Assembly (NCBI GenBank): GCA_015179045.1
Contig: WHUZ01000062.1
Span: 248,001 to 312,000, forward strand
From: Kalaharituber pfeilii
Taxonomy: Eukaryota; Ascomycota; Pezizomycetes; Pezizales; Pezizaceae
Direction: 5' to 3'
DNA: 64,000 nt
Shown here piece after piece: positions 34,114 to 44,991 of the stretch; positions within the stretch are counted from its first letter, which is position 1; each line of letters starts with the position of its first letter. The notes below the pieces were generated by a model. That model was not told where the DNA came from, did not search any database, and saw only the letters and a list, made by a program, of their open reading frames with translations. Position numbers and translations under genes: made by a program.

Positions 34114-37100
34114 ATGGAGGACAGTAACGGAAATATCAATTTGCGTGACTCCGATTGGACATTGCGCAATGCTGTATGGGAGGGAAGGAAGGAACAGGTG
34201 TCGCTGCTGCTGGACTGGGGGGCGGATGTCAATGCTATAGGTGGCGAGTATGGGACCGCACTGGGTGAGGCTGCATTTCGAGAAAACACGAAGGTTATGA
34301 AGCTGCTGCTGGACCGGGGAGCAGCTATCAATGCTGTAGGTGGCAAGTATGGGACCGCACTGGGTGGGGCTGTATCCACAGGAAACACAGAGGTTGTGAA
34401 GCTGCTGCTGGACCGGGGGGCAGATATCAATGCTGTAGGTGGCGAGTATGGGACTGCACTGGATGTGGCTACATACAGCGGAAATGTGGAGGTTGTGAAG
34501 CTGCTGCTGGACCGGGGAGCGGATATCAATGCTATAGGTGGCAAGTATGGGACCGCACTGGGTGAGGCTGCATTTCAAGAAAACACGAAGGTTATGAAGC
34601 TGCTGCTGGACCGGGGAGCAGCTATCAATGCTGTAGGTGGCAAGTATGGGACCGCACTGGGTGGGGCTGTATCCACAGGAAACACAGAGGTTGTGAAGCT
34701 GCTGCTGGACCGGGGGGCAGATATCGATGCTGTAGGTGGCAAGTATGGGACCGCACTGGGTATGGCTGCATCCACAGGAAACACGGAGGTTGTGAAGCTG
34801 CTGCTGGACCGGGGGGCAGATATCAATGCTGTAGGTGGCGAGTATGGGACTGCACTGGATGTGGCTACATACAGCGGAAATGTGGAGGTTGTGAAGCTGC
34901 TGCTGGACCGGGGAGCGGATATCAATGCTATAGGTGGCAAGTATGGGACCGCACTGGGTGAGGCTGCATCCACAGGAAACACGGAGGTTGTGAAGCTGCT
35001 GCTGGACCGGGGGGCAGATATCAATGCTGTAGGTGGCGAGTATGGGACTGCACTGGATGTGGCTACATACAGCGGAAATGTGGAGGTTGTGAAGCTGCTG
35101 CTGGACCGGGGAGCGGATATCAATGCTATAGGTGGCAAGTATGGGACCGCACTGGGTGAGGCTGCATCCACAGGAAACACAGAGGTTGTGAAGCTGCTGC
35201 TGGACCGGGGGGCAGATATCGATGCTGTAGGTGGCAAGTATGGGACCGCACTGGGTATGGCTGCATCCACAGGAAACACGGAGGTTGTTAAGCTGCTGTT
35301 GGACCGGGGGGCAGATATCAATGCTGTAGGTGGCGAGTATGGGACTGCACTGGATGTCGCTACATACAGCGGAAATGTGGAGGTTGTGAAGCTGCTGCTG
35401 GACCGGGGAGCGGATATCAATGCTATAGGTGGCAAGTATGGGACCGCACTGGGTGAGGCTGCATTTCAAGAAAACACGAAGGTTATGAAGCTGCTGCTGG
35501 ACCGGGGAGCAGCTATCAATGCTGTAGGTGGCAAGTATGGGACCGCACTGGGTGTGGCTGTACCCACAGGAAACATGGAGGTTGTGAAGCTGCTGCTGGA
35601 CCGGGGGGCAGATATCGATGCTGTAGGTGGCAAGTATGGGACCGCACTGGGTGGGGCTGTATCCACAGGAAACATGGAGGTTGTGAAGCTGCTGCTGGAC
35701 CGGGGGGCAGATATCGATGCTGTAGGTGGCAAGTATGGGACCGCACTGGGTATGGCTGCATCCACAGGAAACACGGAGGTTGTGAAGCTGCTGCTGGACC
35801 GGGGGGCAGATATCAATGCTGTAGGTGGCTGGTATGGGACTGCACTGGGTGTGGCTGCATTCAAAGGAAATGTGGAGATTGTGAACCTGCTGCTGGACCG
35901 GGGGCAGATATCAATGCTGTAGGTGGCTGGTATGGGACTGCACTGGGTGTGGCTGCATTCAAAGGAAATGTGGAGATTGTGAACCTGCTGCTGGATCGAG
36001 GGGCAGATATCAATGCTGTAGGTGGCGAGTATGGCACTGCACTGGGTGTGGCTGCATTTAGCGGAAAGGCGGAGATTGTGAAGCTGCTGCTGGATCAGGG
36101 GCGGATATCAATGCTGTAGGTGGCAATTGTGGGACTGCACTGGGTGCGGCTGCATATAGCGGAAATGCGGAGGTTGTGAAGCTGCTGCTGGATCGAGGGG
36201 CAGATATCAATGCTGTAGGTGGCGAGCATGGCACTGCACTGGGTGTGGCTGCATTTAGCGGAAAGGCGGAGGTTGTGAAGCTGCTGCTGGACCGGGGAGC
36301 GGATGTCAATGTAGGTGGCGCGTATCAAACCCCTCTGGGTGGGTACGCAACTGCCCTGGATGCAGCAAAGTCCGGCAATGCCGAGCCTGGCCTGCAGGCG
36401 CTGCTGGCCGGCGCCATGGCGAAGGTCAATCGCAACAATGAAGTGACACCCCCTTTCCCTATGCCATATGCCGGGTATTTTGCAACATCATCTCTTCACT
36501 ATGAAGTACAAGTCAAACGAAACAATACCTCACCACCCTTCCTCGCTCATGCACAATTACAGAGCGTAATCCGCGCTGGAGGCATCCTTACCCCAGACCT
36601 TGCTGACGTTCCTTGTAAGGAACTCAGTAAGGAAGTGCTCTTTTCCACCCTTACAGCTCTTGTCGGCCTCCGCAGTGATTCAGCTGAACGTCTTCGACGC
36701 TGGATCCGAAATGATATTCGATACTTTGTTTCACAAAATTTTGACTTTGGTCTAGCATATGCCGCAGCCCGTGTCGGGTGGAAACACTTCAACGAACAGT
36801 CGTTTAATGTAGCGGTGCAAAGGCCGCAGTGGCTGAAGAAAGCGAAGGAAATTGACGAAGAGCGCACAAGTGCAATCTACAGAGACGGCACTGGACAGCA
36901 TCTTATTCAGTCACCATACTTCGTAATGCCACGCCGCATCTGGGACCTGAAGAGTAATCGGGTGGTAGACTTTCGAATGTTGCATGCAGAAGTCAACTCC
37001 ATTGAGGTTCCACATAATGGCACTCGATGGCCTACCTTCTGGGCAGTCTCGCACAGCTGGACTAGCGACATGAAGACAGTTGAGACTTCTGTTAACCAAT

Positions 37101-38329
37101 ACCAATGGCCTGTCCCACTTCCTAAAGGCGTGGATATAGAGTCCTTACGGGAAGAGCTACTCACCCTCGGCGCAGACTACGTGTGGCTTGATGTTCTCTG
37201 TCTCCGACAGCAATCTGACACATCTACACCCCAGACACTGACTCACAATAACGTTTCCCTCGACCCTATCAAGCATGATGAATGGAGGATAGATGTTCCT
37301 ACTATTGGTAATATATACCGCGCAGCAGTGCAGACGGTGCGTTATTTCAATGGTCTTGGAAGACCTTTTAGTAAGGAGCGCTGGGACGATCCCCGTCACT
37401 GGCTACGGCGAGCTTGGACCTTGCAGGAGATCAGGACGGAAAGCAGGACGTTCAATGGAGGAGTGCCACGCGGCAATGGGCGTATTATCCTGAACACCAA
37501 GGGCACAGTTGCTGGGAAGGTTACCACACTGAGAGATGCCATTCGTCCTGTTCTGAAGCTTGCTATGGATGCAGACAGCCCTGGCGGCTGCAAACTGTAT
37601 GAACTCGCGAAGGAAATGGCCAGTCGCTGTGCAACAAAGCCTACGGATAAAGTGGCTGGACTGTTCTACCTCCTGCGTGCAACTCAGCTACCAACTTACG
37701 ATGAGAAAATAGACGATGAAACTGCCTGGAGGCAATGTTTTCATGTGCTTCCATTCGGAAAAAAGATTGAGATCCTGTTCGACTTTCCTTACCGGGGGAC
37801 AGAACAGCAATGGTTCCCGACCTGGAAGCAAATGATGGAATGGCCAAAACGTGACCAGCACTACGAGCACACTCCTACAGAATGGCCTCAAAATCGTGGA
37901 ACACCAGAGTTGATTGATATTGAGGACGGGACTATTAGTACTGAACATATTTTCCTCTGTGACGTCTGGGCAATTTCTCATGCTCTCCTTAACAAATCAA
38001 GCGAAGTAAATGAATATGAGGTTAAAATAGGGAATGATGTTTTCGGATTCTATTGCCCGTACCTGTCACAAGCGCCCATTGAAACGGATGACCGACAATT
38101 CACCCTTGCCATCCTTAACCCGGAGCACACCTATAACAACTGGGTAGTATGCAAACAGCTTGATAGGGAAAATGGGCGATACAGGTCAGAGGATGAAAAT
38201 GAGAGTACTATTGAACTCGAGGTTCTCAAAAAGGTTGGGGTCCTTAGAACAGATTCGAACAGTGACTTCTTGGTCCTAAGGGGAGACGGTGGCTCCGTGA
38301 TGAGAAAGATCAATGCCTTATTTGTGTGA
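34114..38329 (+). CDS. ankyrin-repeat/HET-domain gene B, two frameshifts
   Basis: ATG at 34,114 (MEDSNGN), aligned with the ATG of gene A. About 22 ankyrin units of 33 residues (99 bp) run to about 36,315, followed by a linker and a HET domain: FWAVSHSW near 37,040, YVWLDVLCLRQ near 37,180, NIYRAAVQTVRYF near 37,308, WLRRAWTLQE near 37,402 and TDKVAGLFYLL near 37,645. The C-terminus (to 38,329) keeps about 25 residues lost in gene A. There is no NACHT between the repeats and the HET domain, unlike classic HET-D/E receptors. The frame is lost near 35,893 (five G instead of six) and again near 36,093 (a G missing in gatcaggggcgg). The result is an ankyrin-only frame to 35,922, with the HET part in another frame. 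It could be a recent pseudogene, a site of slippage, or sequencing error in G tracts. Confidence 0.85.
34160..36315 (+). repeat. about 22 ankyrin units, 99-bp period
   Basis: Units are 90-100% identical and fall into a few types (DVATYSGN, GEAASTGN, GMAASTGN, GEAAFQEN). These types recur in blocks, so whole groups of units have been copied. Units at about 35,826 and 35,925 are practically identical over their length. This indicates recent expansion by unequal exchange or conversion. Confidence 0.9.
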
Positions 38330-38427
38330 ATTTTTTTTTTTTTTACAATGAAGTTTTGTTCCCCAGAATAGTGCAATGAGAATGCTTTATTGTTATTCGA
38401 TTTTATATCTCAACGATTTATTGACCC

Positions 38428-38453
38428 TTTGTTTTGTTTTGTTTTGTTTTGTT
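38428..38453. repeat. (TTTTG)n microsatellite, copy B
   Basis: The short counterpart of the 26,126-26,173 array. Confidence 0.85.
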
Positions 38454-38795
38454 CGTTTTTCGTTTCTTTAAGTATTTATTTCATCTCTTTTACCTGCAGA
38501 AGTGCGAAATTTCCGCTTTTATTCTATGAGGGTATAGTGTTAGATTGGTGTGGCAAGATATGAGGAGAGCGTGTGGTTGTGAGTAGAAAAATCGATAATT
38601 CATGCAAGATTATGTTGGAGTGTAAATGTCCCGTAGAGTTAGGCAATGATTGACTCTGGGCAAGAGACCTGGGTCAAAAGCGTAGTCAGAGGGGTTTGCG
38701 GATAACTATTGATTGTGATTTTGCCTTTTTGTTTTTTAGTATTTTCACTTTCAGTGTAAAAGCGTGGGATTTTATGTTGTGGGGAAAATTATGCG

Positions 38796-40563
38796 ATATA
38801 TTTGCGACGGAAGTTATGTTGCTAATAACAATATTATTGTTAAAACATTAATAGTATGAAGCATTGAGATCTCTCTTGGCAAAAAAAAAATTGTGCGACT
38901 ACGGAAACCAAATACCAGACAATGATATTAGAGAAATTGAGGCACCACATGGATGTCCACTGGTTAAGTAAGGCGAAAGCCTTGATTTCAATTTGTCACC
39001 AGCGCCAAAAATTGTCGGACATCACTCTACAAGGTTGGAATTTACTGTAGCCTACAATATAGAGAGTATAATTGCTAGCTACTCTGTAACTTTAATGTTG
39101 ATCAGTAATCCGGCTCATGGTGGGAAAAGCACAGGGGAAAAAAAAAAGAAAGAAACATGGGAACATCACTTTAGTTACTCGAGTAGCAAAAGCTTCAGGC
39201 ATGGGTATATACCTACTGTACTCACATTTAGTGCTTAAGGTGCTAACCGCCAGTGCTTACTTACTCACTTGCGGCGAGGAAGGAAGCACTTGCTGATGAG
39301 AGTAGAGTACCACCACATTAGTCAATTCACTAGTGTTACCTGCAGCCGTACACTCCCTTTGTGAGTACACGTGACTTCTCCGCCTGCGATTACTTCGGAG
39401 CGTAAGAAGTTACCGATATTTTTTGTACTACAGTGAAGGTTGAAATTTAGCCTAACTTCACACGTCAAGTTCCGACCCCGGAAATCAAAAGCTTGTATAA
39501 TACCCCCAGCAAGATATGATGCAATACTGGCCTGTTACGCTAAGTATTTGCTGTATGCTAGTAGTGTTTTCGATTAACGATTGAAGTTATAAGCATAACA
39601 ACTAGGAAATGACCCGCATTTATTCGAGGATAACCTGAAACAGGAGGCGTATCAGGACAGAATTACAGGGAAAATGTATCGCCACAGGGTTAACAGTGCC
39701 AGGGAATCTCGCAAGTTTAGTCGTTTGGATCGAAACTGGCTGTTTCGAGAAATTTATAGCACTTTATAATTATGACCGCACCAATAGAGGACCCACTCAG
39801 ATGTTAGAAGTTTTTCAAAGCCATTCCTCAAATACCTTATGAAAAGTTTCACCTCCCTTTATATCTGGTCCCCATCTTAGATATTCAGGTTCGTCATAAT
39901 TCGGTAGTGCCAACTAGTAAAGCGGAACGATCGTTACTAACCCTAGTATAATTCGAAGTTCTGAGACTATCCCCAGATTAAAATCTTCAATGTCATGCAA
40001 GCTGAACTGGACATCTTTAGTTCAAGAAGTTCACAACTCGACCCCATGTCATATCTGGTGGGCACTGAGGAGCCTCATGCACTTAGACTCGTGAAATTTA
40101 TCTTCAGATTCAGAACCAACGGAGAGGATATAAGAGGAATAGCTGTACTAATATTAGCATGAAGTTCATTTTAGTCATTGGTTTGCGAGAGGAATAGAGT
40201 TGAGAGCAGAATGCTATGTTGTCTTCAAGGTGGCCAGGAGGTTGAACGGAAGGTATAGTGAGCGCGGCAAGGTTTTAGGTACTCAACTTGACAAGCTTAC
40301 TATCCTCCATGATTCTCTCAAACCGTGGTTAGTCTGATTGTAGACTTTACAATTGTGGTTTTTCTTAACCGCAGAAGGTTCTATATGCCGGTAAGTCTTA
40401 TGACCATGGCCTCAATCCCAGTCGGCGTCCACGCAACATATATATAGATACTGAGTATATACTCGTCGGCAGCTTCCAATCCATGCGGAACCAAACTTTA
40501 ACGGCAAGATCTGTACACCAAGAGTGGGGCCCCTTTCCATGATCACTATCTACAGGCTCTTCT
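38796..40563. other. intergenic, AT-rich
   Basis: Contains the dispersed repeat at 39,060-39,218. Otherwise there is no gene, RNA or repeat that I can support. Confidence 0.4.
39060..39218 (+). repeat. dispersed repeat, copy 2
   Basis: Counterpart of 16,645-16,796. It differs by an A-run and a short CTCGAGT-containing insertion before GCAAAAGCTTCAGGC. Confidence 0.75.
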
Positions 40564-41224
40564 TTGTGCCCTCCTTCCGCCCTCCGGCCCAACTACCCTT
40601 CCTCTTCCGGACACTCTCTCCGGCTCGTTCTGTCTTATCCGCCCAGATTGCAGCCAAGCCTTTCCCCATGCTCTGATCAACGTATCTCCCGACGGAACCT
40701 TCCTTTATCACGGCACAAAAACCTCCAACAGGGCGCCGAATTGTTTATGCAAATGTGGGATTGCAACTGGGATGACCCAAGCTGCCGCCCCCATACTCTA
40801 TCGACAACCCCTAACAGCGGCTTGTCAAAACTCCGCTACTTCGCAATTGAATATTTGCTGCAGCCCCAATGTGATCTGCTGACGGCCAAAGCCACCCTTG
40901 GCAACTTGAGCGGTTTACCTAAGAACGCTCAAAGTCGGATCCCGGGTAGACTCGCCTTAAGCGCCACATACGGCGGCCCGAGTTCGCGGGCGTACAGACA
41001 CATGCGTTGGGTGGGACGAAGAGGGACTGGATATGTTACGGTTTCTATGATGATGTAGTAAATATGAGGGTGTAACTTAGGACAACGCTTGGTGCTTTAC
41101 CTTTGAGAGGGCAGCTCTTGCTGACCCTCCTTATAGTCAATCCTGCGTGCCTTCCATCTATTGTCTAACTTGCTATGATATCATGACATTCTATCTATGG
41201 ATATCCCTCAGTCACTGCCTCGCC

Positions 41225-41330
41225 TCATCTAGAGGTCCATCCGGTGGCTCTGCTCCTGGAGGTCCGTTCAGTGGATCTGCTCCTGGAGGTCCATTGGGAG
41301 ATTTTGCGGGCACCAGGGATGCTCCCAGGG
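41225..41330. repeat. short GGTCC-type tandem repeat
   Basis: Three units built on GCTCCTGGAGGTCC(G/A)TT. A related sequence (TCTCCTAGAGGTCCGTCCGG) lies at 41,832-41,852. It is open on the plus strand as Gly/Pro/Ser, but no gene is supported. Confidence 0.6.
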
Positions 41331-41869
41331 AGCCATCAGGGATAGCTACCGCACGCGCTAGAAAATCATACGGAAGAAATCTTCACCCTGAGCCTGGACA
41401 TTTGGGTCTGGATCCCTGGAAACCACCTCTGTTTGATCCCTATCTATCTTCACCAATTCTTGTCAAAATTTCATTTTGAAAGCAAGTATCGATTCAGCGA
41501 TGCAATTCATGTGAACAACCAAAAATCAGGGAATGTTGGAGAATATTGAGTCATGATCTATGCAATTGAAAGGGACTGAATATTTCTATGAGATCTAAGC
41601 TAACATGAAAGACTGCATAACATGCATCTACGCCAGTAGTCTCATGCCAAGCCCAATACTTGCACCTGTTTAGTACGATCACTTATTAATAAACAACGGA
41701 AAATCTACAAGTATCCCTGACGAAGCAAAATCTCAATTGCACTTTTTGCCAGGCTCAGGTTTGTGCCACACACTAAAAGACTTCCATCCCTGATGCATCC
41801 CTGGGTAACAAAATTTCTCTTCGGAGGCTTTTCTCCTAGAGGTCCGTCCGGTGGCTGGCATTGTGCCAT

Positions 41870-41970
41870 TTTTTTTTTTTTTTTTTTTTTTTTCACGTGA
41901 CCCCGCTTGTAGCTGTTCGCCATGGCAGGGCCCCTGGGTCTAAACCCTCAAAGCCCGGAGGCAGGCTTAA
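41870..41970 (-). mobile_element. A-tailed hairpin element, family 2 (101 bp)
   Basis: Poly(T), then CACGTGACCCCGCTTGTAGC and GCCATGGCAGGGC, then about 38 further bases shared with 7,406-7,440. A 13-bp duplication ggcattgtgccat flanks it (41,857-41,869 and 41,971-41,983). Confidence 0.9.
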
Positions 41971-42139
41971 GGCATTGTGCCATGACCATGCCGTCAGATC
42001 TAAGCTATACATCCGCGCCCGGCCCATGTTTCATTGCCAGACTGGAGCTATCGGTTGATCAGGCCGAATTGCTACTAGCAGCTTTACAGGTCTATGGGTG
42101 GATATCCCCTTCCCGGGTATGCCCTGACAGGATGAGATA

Positions 42140-42770
42140 TTTTTTTTTTTTTTTTTTTTTTTTTTATATCATTACTTGAGTGCCGCCTGTGAGGCTATGG
42201 CGAGGTAAAATTAAGTTAGAAATAAATAAGCCCGTCACTCCTTCGCGTCAACATCACTCGTCAAACCGTCTCATCAACGTCGTCAGTGGGTCCCTGTCCT
42301 TGTTAGTGCCCTTCGGGGTACATATCTTGATGTCGTCCCTGCCCCCTGGCCAAATCCTTTTCCATATCCTGCATTCGTCCAATAGGTGGGTCGTCGTCTC
42401 TTCGGTTTCTCCGCACCATCAGCAGTCTGGGCTGTCGCTCTTGCCCATCTTGTGGCGCCAGGCCCGTAGGCCTTTGCCCCCTAGCAAGCCGGCCATTGTC
42501 TTTACGTGATGTCCTTGTCTCTCTTCGTGCCCCTTCACCCACAGGACGGCTATCCCTCGCCATAGCCCATAGGGCGGCATGCGAGTAATGAAATAAAAAA
42601 AAAAACAAAAAAAACAGGACGGCTACGTCCTTGTCCCCTCGGGATAGTCTCTCTTCCCATGCCAGTCTGAGTGCGTTTGTTGCTCCGTCGGGGTCGGAAG
42701 GCCCTGAGGTATCTTCTGCATTTTCCGTATGGCTACCTGGTGATCATGATATGAGGTGAATGGAATTGAC
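42140..42770 (-). mobile_element. LINE 3' fragment, A-tail at left
   Basis: The T-run at 42,140-42,165, then ATATCATTACTTGAGTGCCG, is the family 1 tail read from the minus strand. Beyond it, sequence aligns with the RNase H/zinc-knuckle region of the right-edge LINE (TCTGGGCTGTCGCTCTTGCC; CACCCACAGG..ACGTCC). The frame is broken. A minimal family 1 element is nested at 42,553-42,613. No target duplication was found. Confidence 0.75.
42553..42613 (+). mobile_element. A-tailed hairpin element, family 1 (minimal, nested)
   Basis: A 61-bp insert starting TCCCTCGCCATAGCCC, with stem CTCGC/GCGAG and an A-rich tail. A perfect 12-bp duplication acaggacggcta flanks it (42,541-42,552 and 42,614-42,625). 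It interrupts an older, opposite-strand LINE fragment. Confidence 0.95.
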
Positions 42771-42875
42771 GTTTAGATGTCCTAAGGGCCTCCATGTCCC
42801 AAGGAGCCAGGATAGGCTTGCTCTCTTTTCATGTAGCCGGTGGTAGTTATGAAATTGCTCTAGCTCGATCCTCGC

Positions 42876-42937
42876 TCTCGCCATAGCCCGTAGGGCAGCA
42901 TGCGAGTACTGATATTAAAAAAAAAAAAAAAAATAAG
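42876..42937 (+). mobile_element. A-tailed hairpin element, family 1 (minimal)
   Basis: A 62-bp insert starting TCTCGCCATAGCCCG. An 11-bp duplication with one mismatch flanks it (tcgatcctcgc 42,865-42,875; tcgatccttgc 42,938-42,948). Confidence 0.9.
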
Positions 42938-43047
42938 TCGATCCTTGCATTGTTCCTAAAAAAAAAACATAATATCACCTTCTACCTACAGGGGTGAGGC
43001 CCGCCTGTTCTCTCTCGCAAGGGTCCCCACAAGGCAGTCTCCCAGCC

Positions 43048-43054
43048 TATAAAT
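43048..43054 (+). promoter_or_regulatory. TATA-like box of the xylanase gene
   Basis: TATAAAT lies about 127 bp before the xylanase ATG, a plausible core promoter position for a fungal gene. Called from sequence only. Confidence 0.4.
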
Positions 43055-43180
43055 TGCACAATTCCGTCTCCGCCTCTTCTCTCTAAGATTGGCCCTCCTC
43101 GTCTTATCTGTCCAACTTGCCCTCTTGGAGTGACTCTGACTGCAGTTCTGGTCCCCTGGGTTATTCTTCGGCGAAATAAA

Positions 43181-44720
43181 ATGGTTCACTACCTTGTTCT
43201 TGCGTGCGCAATGTTGAGCGCTGCGCCAGCGGTAGTTACAGCGCAGCAAGGAGCATGGCAGCAGTGTGGTGGTGTGAGTATATGCTTATGCTCCCTTTGT
43301 GGTTGGTTACTTCGAGAGCATCAAGTATTGACATACGCTATATATAGATGAACTGGACCGGCGGTACGGTGCGTTGACACCGTTGCTCATTGGCTCAATA
43401 AAGAACATATTTTCTAGCACAGTTGACCTTGAGAGTACTGCATTGTGTCGTTCACAAGATACCACAAAGCTGACGCCTTTGAGTTATAGACATGTATTTC
43501 TGGTTACACTTGCGTCAAAGTAGTAAGTCACCCAGTTGAGCTCCTAAGCTTTCGTCGTAAACGTTGCGTTAGGTACTAATGATACTCTGCTCAGAACAAC
43601 TGGTACTCCCAATGCCAACTTGGTAGCAGTGGTGGTCCCACCAGCACTACCACCAACCCAAATCCAACTGGAGGTGCTGGAGGCTCTGGTCTTCATGCAA
43701 AGATGAAGGCAAAGGGCAAGCTGTATTTCGGCACTTGCTCTGACTCGGCGCTGCTTAGCAATACCCAGAACGCGAACATCATCAAGCAAGAGTTTGGCCA
43801 ATTGACGCCAGAGAACAGCATGAAGTGGGATGCTACGGAGCGTGAGTAAACTAATCAATCGTCCATTGGCCCTCATGTGGTGTAAAGGATAGGAGCTTAC
43901 GAACTACAGCATCGCGAGGTTCCTTCAACTACGGTGGAGGAGATACCCTCGTCAACTTTGCCCAGCAAAACGGTATGTTAGTTAGAGGGCACACCCTGGT
44001 CTGGCACGCGCAGCTCCCTAGGTATTACTCCCAATTTCCGTTCCCATCAAACCTTTAGTTCAACAAGTTAGTAACTGACCATCCTTCGACAACAGCTGGG
44101 TACAAAACATTGGCGACCGCAACACTTTGAGCACTGTAATCACGAATCATGTCACAAACCTCATGAATCGCTGGAAGGGTAAGATCTATGGCTGGGACGT
44201 CGTCAACGAGATCTTCAATGAAGACGGTACTCTTCGTCAGTCCGTCTTCTCCAGACTTATGGGAGAAGAATTTGTCTCTCTTGCATTCAACACCGCTCGC
44301 CGAGTAGATCCGAACGCTAAACTCTACATCAACGACTACAATCTCGACTCTGCCAACAGCAAGGTCAACGGGCTTGTCAACTTGGTCAAGAAGCTAAAGA
44401 ACAGCGGCGTGCCGATTGATGGTATCGGCACTCAGGCCCATTTGCAGGCCAACGGCGCCGGTGGTGTCGCTGCTGCCATGAGTGCATTCGCAGGTGCAAA
44501 CGTCGAGATTGCTATTACCGAGCTTGATATCACGAGTGCCACCCCGACAAGCTATGCCCAGGTCGTGCAGGCATGTTTGGCCCAGAGCAGATGCGTTGGT
44601 ATCACCGTATGGGGTGTGAGTGATAAGGACTCATGGAGAAGCGGCAACACTCCGTTGTTGTTCGACTCAAAATACAACAAGAAGCCTGCATATACTGCTG
44701 TCTCCAATGCGCTGAACTAG
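43181..44720 (+). CDS. secreted GH10 endo-1,4-beta-xylanase with CBM1
   Basis: Secreted enzyme that cleaves xylan in plant cell walls. Hand-spliced exons 43,181-43,273, 43,348-43,368, 43,490-43,522, 43,595-43,841, 43,910-44,021 and 44,096-44,720 all have GT-AG borders and keep frame, giving 376 residues. An N-terminal signal peptide ([21 protein letters not shown]) is followed by a CBM1 cellulose-binding module split over four exons ([29 protein letters not shown]). A Ser/Thr/Pro/Gly linker leads to the GH10 barrel. The acid/base Glu is in WDVVNE (near 44,200) and the nucleophile Glu in ITELDI (near 44,515). GTCSDSALL and [13 protein letters not shown] at the barrel start are also typical. 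Length and residues fit an active enzyme. A 21-nt exon inside the CBM1 is notable. Confidence 0.95.
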
Positions 44721-44927
44721 GTAGGTTGATGAGGAAATTAAGAGGTAACGAATCGTAGGATGGGTATGGTGGACTACTTCCTCGGAAGGAGAGCAGCCTA
44801 TGGAATGGCGGGCACGATATTGTAAAGTAATTTGTTTTCTCTTCTTTTTTTCTTACGAGTTAGGAGTGCTGCTAGATGCGTGACGCAGCCCATTGGTCAG
44901 ATACTTGCTACCATTGATTAGTATTAA

Positions 44928-44991
44928 ACCTCGCCAGAGCCCGTAGGGCGGCTCTCGAGTAATGATATTAAATTCTAAAAAAAAAAAAAGA
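44928..44991 (+). mobile_element. A-tailed hairpin element, family 1 (minimal)
   Basis: A 64-bp insert starting ACCTCGCCAGAGCCC. A perfect 12-bp duplication gattagtattaa flanks it (44,916-44,927 and 44,992-45,003). It lies about 200 bp after the xylanase stop codon. Confidence 0.95.

Larger units (their letters stand above)
31993..38795. repeat. segmental duplication, copy B
   Basis: Paralogous to 20,893-26,510 in the same orientation, about 11.1 kb apart at the left ends. It shares the old family 2 insertion (33,035-33,096), lacks the younger one (empty site 33,769-33,784), and has about 12 extra ankyrin units. Confidence 0.9.

Noticed and set aside
34102..35469. Long antisense frames of 455 and 286 aa across the ankyrin array
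   Set aside because: They arise from the 99-bp periodicity of the sense repeat; the sense strand has clear ankyrin motifs.
35893..36000. Frameshifted ankyrin unit removed by an intron (GTAGGT donor, CAAAG acceptor)
   Set aside because: The removable segment is 46 nt, which together with the missing G does not restore frame.
40564..41058. 164-aa plus-strand frame
   Set aside because: No motif; composition is unremarkable and the opposite strand is partly open. Not enough to call a gene.
41861..42179. Frames with poly-Phe starts (FFFFFFF) near T-runs as small proteins
   Set aside because: The Phe runs are translated A-tails of inserted retroelements read from the other strand.
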